A stretch of DNA of 64,000 nt from Adenophora triphylla var. japonica (Eukaryota; Streptophyta; Magnoliopsida; Asterales; Campanulaceae). Position 1 is the first letter of the stretch. Every line of letters begins with the position of its first letter. This document shows, piece by piece, positions 62,545-64,000 of this stretch. The notes beneath the pieces are model-generated. The model saw nothing but the letters and a program-made list of their open reading frames with translations, made no database searches and was not told the origin of the DNA. The stretch covers positions 271,356-335,355 of the forward strand of contig JAFEMH010002513.1 of the NCBI GenBank assembly GCA_022495995.1, written 5' to 3'. Made by a program: the position numbers and the translations under genes.

Positions 62545-63235
62545 TTGTGCTATCACTATCCGCGAATAGTGACGAATGCCCAAGTTATTTCAAATTGTGC
62601 TACCACTATCCGCGAATAGTGACGCATGCCTAAATCATTCCAACTTGTGCTACCACTATCCGCGAATAGTGACGAATGCCCAAGTTATTCCAACTTGTGC
62701 TACCACTATCCGCGAATAGTGACGAATGCCCAAGTTATTTCAAATTGTGCTACCACTATCCGCGAATAGTGACGCGTGCCTAAGTCATTCCAACTTGTGC
62801 TACCACTATCCGCGAATAGTGACGAATGCCCGAAGTTATTCCAACTTGTGCTACCACTATCCATGAATAGTGACGAATGCCCAAGTTATTTCAACATTGC
62901 TACCACTATCCGCGAATAGTGACGAATGCCCAAGTCATTTCAAATTGTGCTATCCACTATCCGCGAATAGTGACGAATGCCCAAGTCATTTCAAATTGTG
63001 CTATCACTATCCGCGAATAGTGACGCATGCCCAAGTCATTTCAAATTGTGCTATCTACTATCCTCGAATAGTGAATGCCAGTCATTTAAAATTGTGCTAT
63101 CACTATCCGCGAATAGTGACGAATGCCCAAGTCATTTCAACTTGTGCTACCACTATCCGCGAATAGTGACGCATGCCCTAAGTCATTTCCAACTGCCCGG
63201 TGATACCACTATCCGCGGAATAGTGACGGAAGTTA
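62545..63235. repeat. 50-bp satellite with ACTATCCGCGAATAGT dyad
   Basis: About 14 units; the dyad starts at 62,555, 62,605, 62,655, 62,705, 62,755 and 62,805, exactly 50 bp apart, then with small drifts to about 63,209. Each unit is CACTATCCGCGAATAGTG plus GACGAATGCCCAAGTYATTTCAAYTTGTGCTAC-like spacer. It lies between the start of the antisense ORF and the 3' LTR. Confidence 0.9.
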
Positions 63236-63439
63236 CCTCATGTCTCAATGATCATTAAAGAGATAGCGCCATATAAGCTCTAGCTTCTTTAGGTGGCGTG
63301 ACCTCCGATAATTGTCAAAGTTAGGTGACATCCTCCGGTAATTGTCAATCGGGTGACGGCCTCCGAGATTGTCAAAATCCCAGGGATCCTAGACATCGTT
63401 CCTAACTATCTAGTGATGCTTGAACTACGATCAAGGCTT

Positions 63440-63863
63440 GATTCTCTCAGGGATACGTAGGTAGCCTTTTATAAAGGTTGAGCCATTCGACCACTTTGGT
63501 CACCCATTTGTTTCTTTGTCACTCCTCGGTGATAAAGCGCCCCCTCATAAAAGTTCAAATATTCGACCACAGGTGCACTCCTAGCATGTCCCCGGTAGGA
63601 TCAATTGCTTGACCTCCTAGGTCATTTTCTCTTCTTTTTCCCAGGCCAAGAGACCGAGTTTCTCTTCTTCCTTCCCCGGCGGATCCCTAATCCCGAACTA
63701 CGGCCTGGCTTGATTCCTCCGGGATACGTAGGTAGCCTTCCCGAAAGGTTCAGCCACTCGACCACCTTGGTCACCCAATCCCGTCTCGGCATTCGCCGAG
63801 ATCGGATCCCTTTTCTATCGACAACCCCACTCGCCCTTGCAAGTGACGTTTGCCGAGGGCTTC
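63440..63863 (+). other. 3' untranslated end of element B
   Basis: Two GGGATACGTAGGTAGCC modules (63,451 and 63,722), each followed by GGTTCAGCC or GGTTGAGCC and TTGGTCACCC, then GTGACGTTTGCCGAGGGCTTC directly before the LTR. Element C has the same order (7,601-7,796). No typical purine tract is present; GAGGGCTTC occupies its place. Confidence 0.65.
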
Positions 63864-64000
63864 TGTAAGTACCCAACCATCTGGCTCATGCCTTAGGTTA
63901 ATTTTCCCGGCAATTCCGGTAATTTTTCCGGTAATTCCCCGGATTTTCCTAAAGTTCGGAACAATTCCGGAACTGTTCCAAACCTTTTAAGGGCTGAAGG
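63864..64000 (+). mobile_element. Start of 3' LTR of element B (cut by window end)
   Basis: TGTAAGTACCCAACCATCTG and the following CCGGTAATTTTTCCGG-rich sequence match the first 137 bp of the 5' LTR at 50,361 with small differences. Confidence 0.8.

Larger units (their letters stand above)
50361..64000 (+). mobile_element. Large gag-only Tat-like element B
   Basis: From the 5' LTR (50,361-52,472) to a 3' LTR that starts at 63,864 and leaves the window. The internal part is 11.4 kb and contains, in order, the leader, a broken gag, about 3.3 kb of noncoding repeats, an antisense ORF and a 50-bp satellite. No protease, RT or integrase motif is visible on either strand, so it is a large retrotransposon derivative that would need proteins in trans. 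Sister of element A. Confidence 0.8.

Noticed and set aside
62545..63235. CRISPR-like look of regular 50-bp repeats
   Set aside because: The whole unit repeats with no unique spacers, in a plant retroelement; it is a satellite-type array.

Overview
The window is nuclear DNA from a flowering plant, most likely a eudicot. It holds one intact host gene in a dense bed of nested transposable elements (TEs). The evidence for a plant is a chloroplast-targeted DUF1517/FLAP1-type gene with six exons, tRNA-Asp, tRNA-iMet and Tat-type primer binding sites next to LTRs, an Au-like SINE, Stowaway-type MITEs and a PIF/Harbinger element. No bacterial gene layout is present. I cannot name the species.

Left part (1-9,130). 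Element A is a Ty3/gypsy Tat-like element on the minus strand. Its 5' LTR is at 3,691-5,920, followed by a long leader full of tandem repeats and a frameshifted two-knuckle gag that ends at position 134. A has inserted into element C, a related plus-strand element. Of C there remain a repeat-rich 3' internal part with the first exon of an antisense ORF (6,650-6,817) and a 3' LTR from 7,797.

Middle part (9,168-35,112). This is a stack of minus-strand gypsy polyprotein remnants. Element D runs from its 5' LTR (34,489-35,112) leftward through gag, protease, RT, RNase H and integrase. D is split by a Copia element (G, 17,409-25,365) with nearly identical LTRs but a dead coding region, by two copies of a hAT-type MITE carrying (TA)n tracts, by a 1.24-kb tandem duplication, and by two foldback elements (J and K) placed in the (TA)n tract of the second MITE copy. 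A second Copia fragment (F) and a separate gypsy fragment (E) lie at 9.2-13.7 kb.

Host gene (35,469-46,100, plus strand). Six exons join without a frameshift into a 381-residue DUF1517 protein like plant FLAP1, a chloroplast protein linked to acclimation to fluctuating light. Introns 2-5 hold a LINE remnant, several MITEs and a SINE nested inside a MITE. D's LTR ends about 350 bp upstream of the start codon.

Right part (46,233-64,000). A two-gene PIF/Harbinger transposon (46,233-49,148) is broken by a minus-strand Tat-like LTR. That LTR is in turn interrupted by element B (50,361 to beyond the window end, plus strand). B is a large gag-only derivative with no visible pol, an antisense plant-mobile-domain-like ORF (59,515-61,963), a 50-bp satellite (62.5-63.2 kb) and the start of its 3' LTR at 63,864.

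Most notable signal: a 16-bp palindrome, TATGTCGCGCGACATA, usually framed by GGCT...AGCC, recurs 18 times. It occurs in the Tat-like LTRs A and B, in both LTRs and the leader of the unrelated Copia G, and in the B interior. Most copies differ from the perfect palindrome only by CpG-to-TpG/CpA changes. In A and B it lies in an 85-bp tandem repeat that also carries heat-shock-element-like TTCTAGAA pairs just upstream of the TATA box. Other noncoding repeats here are built on different dyads.
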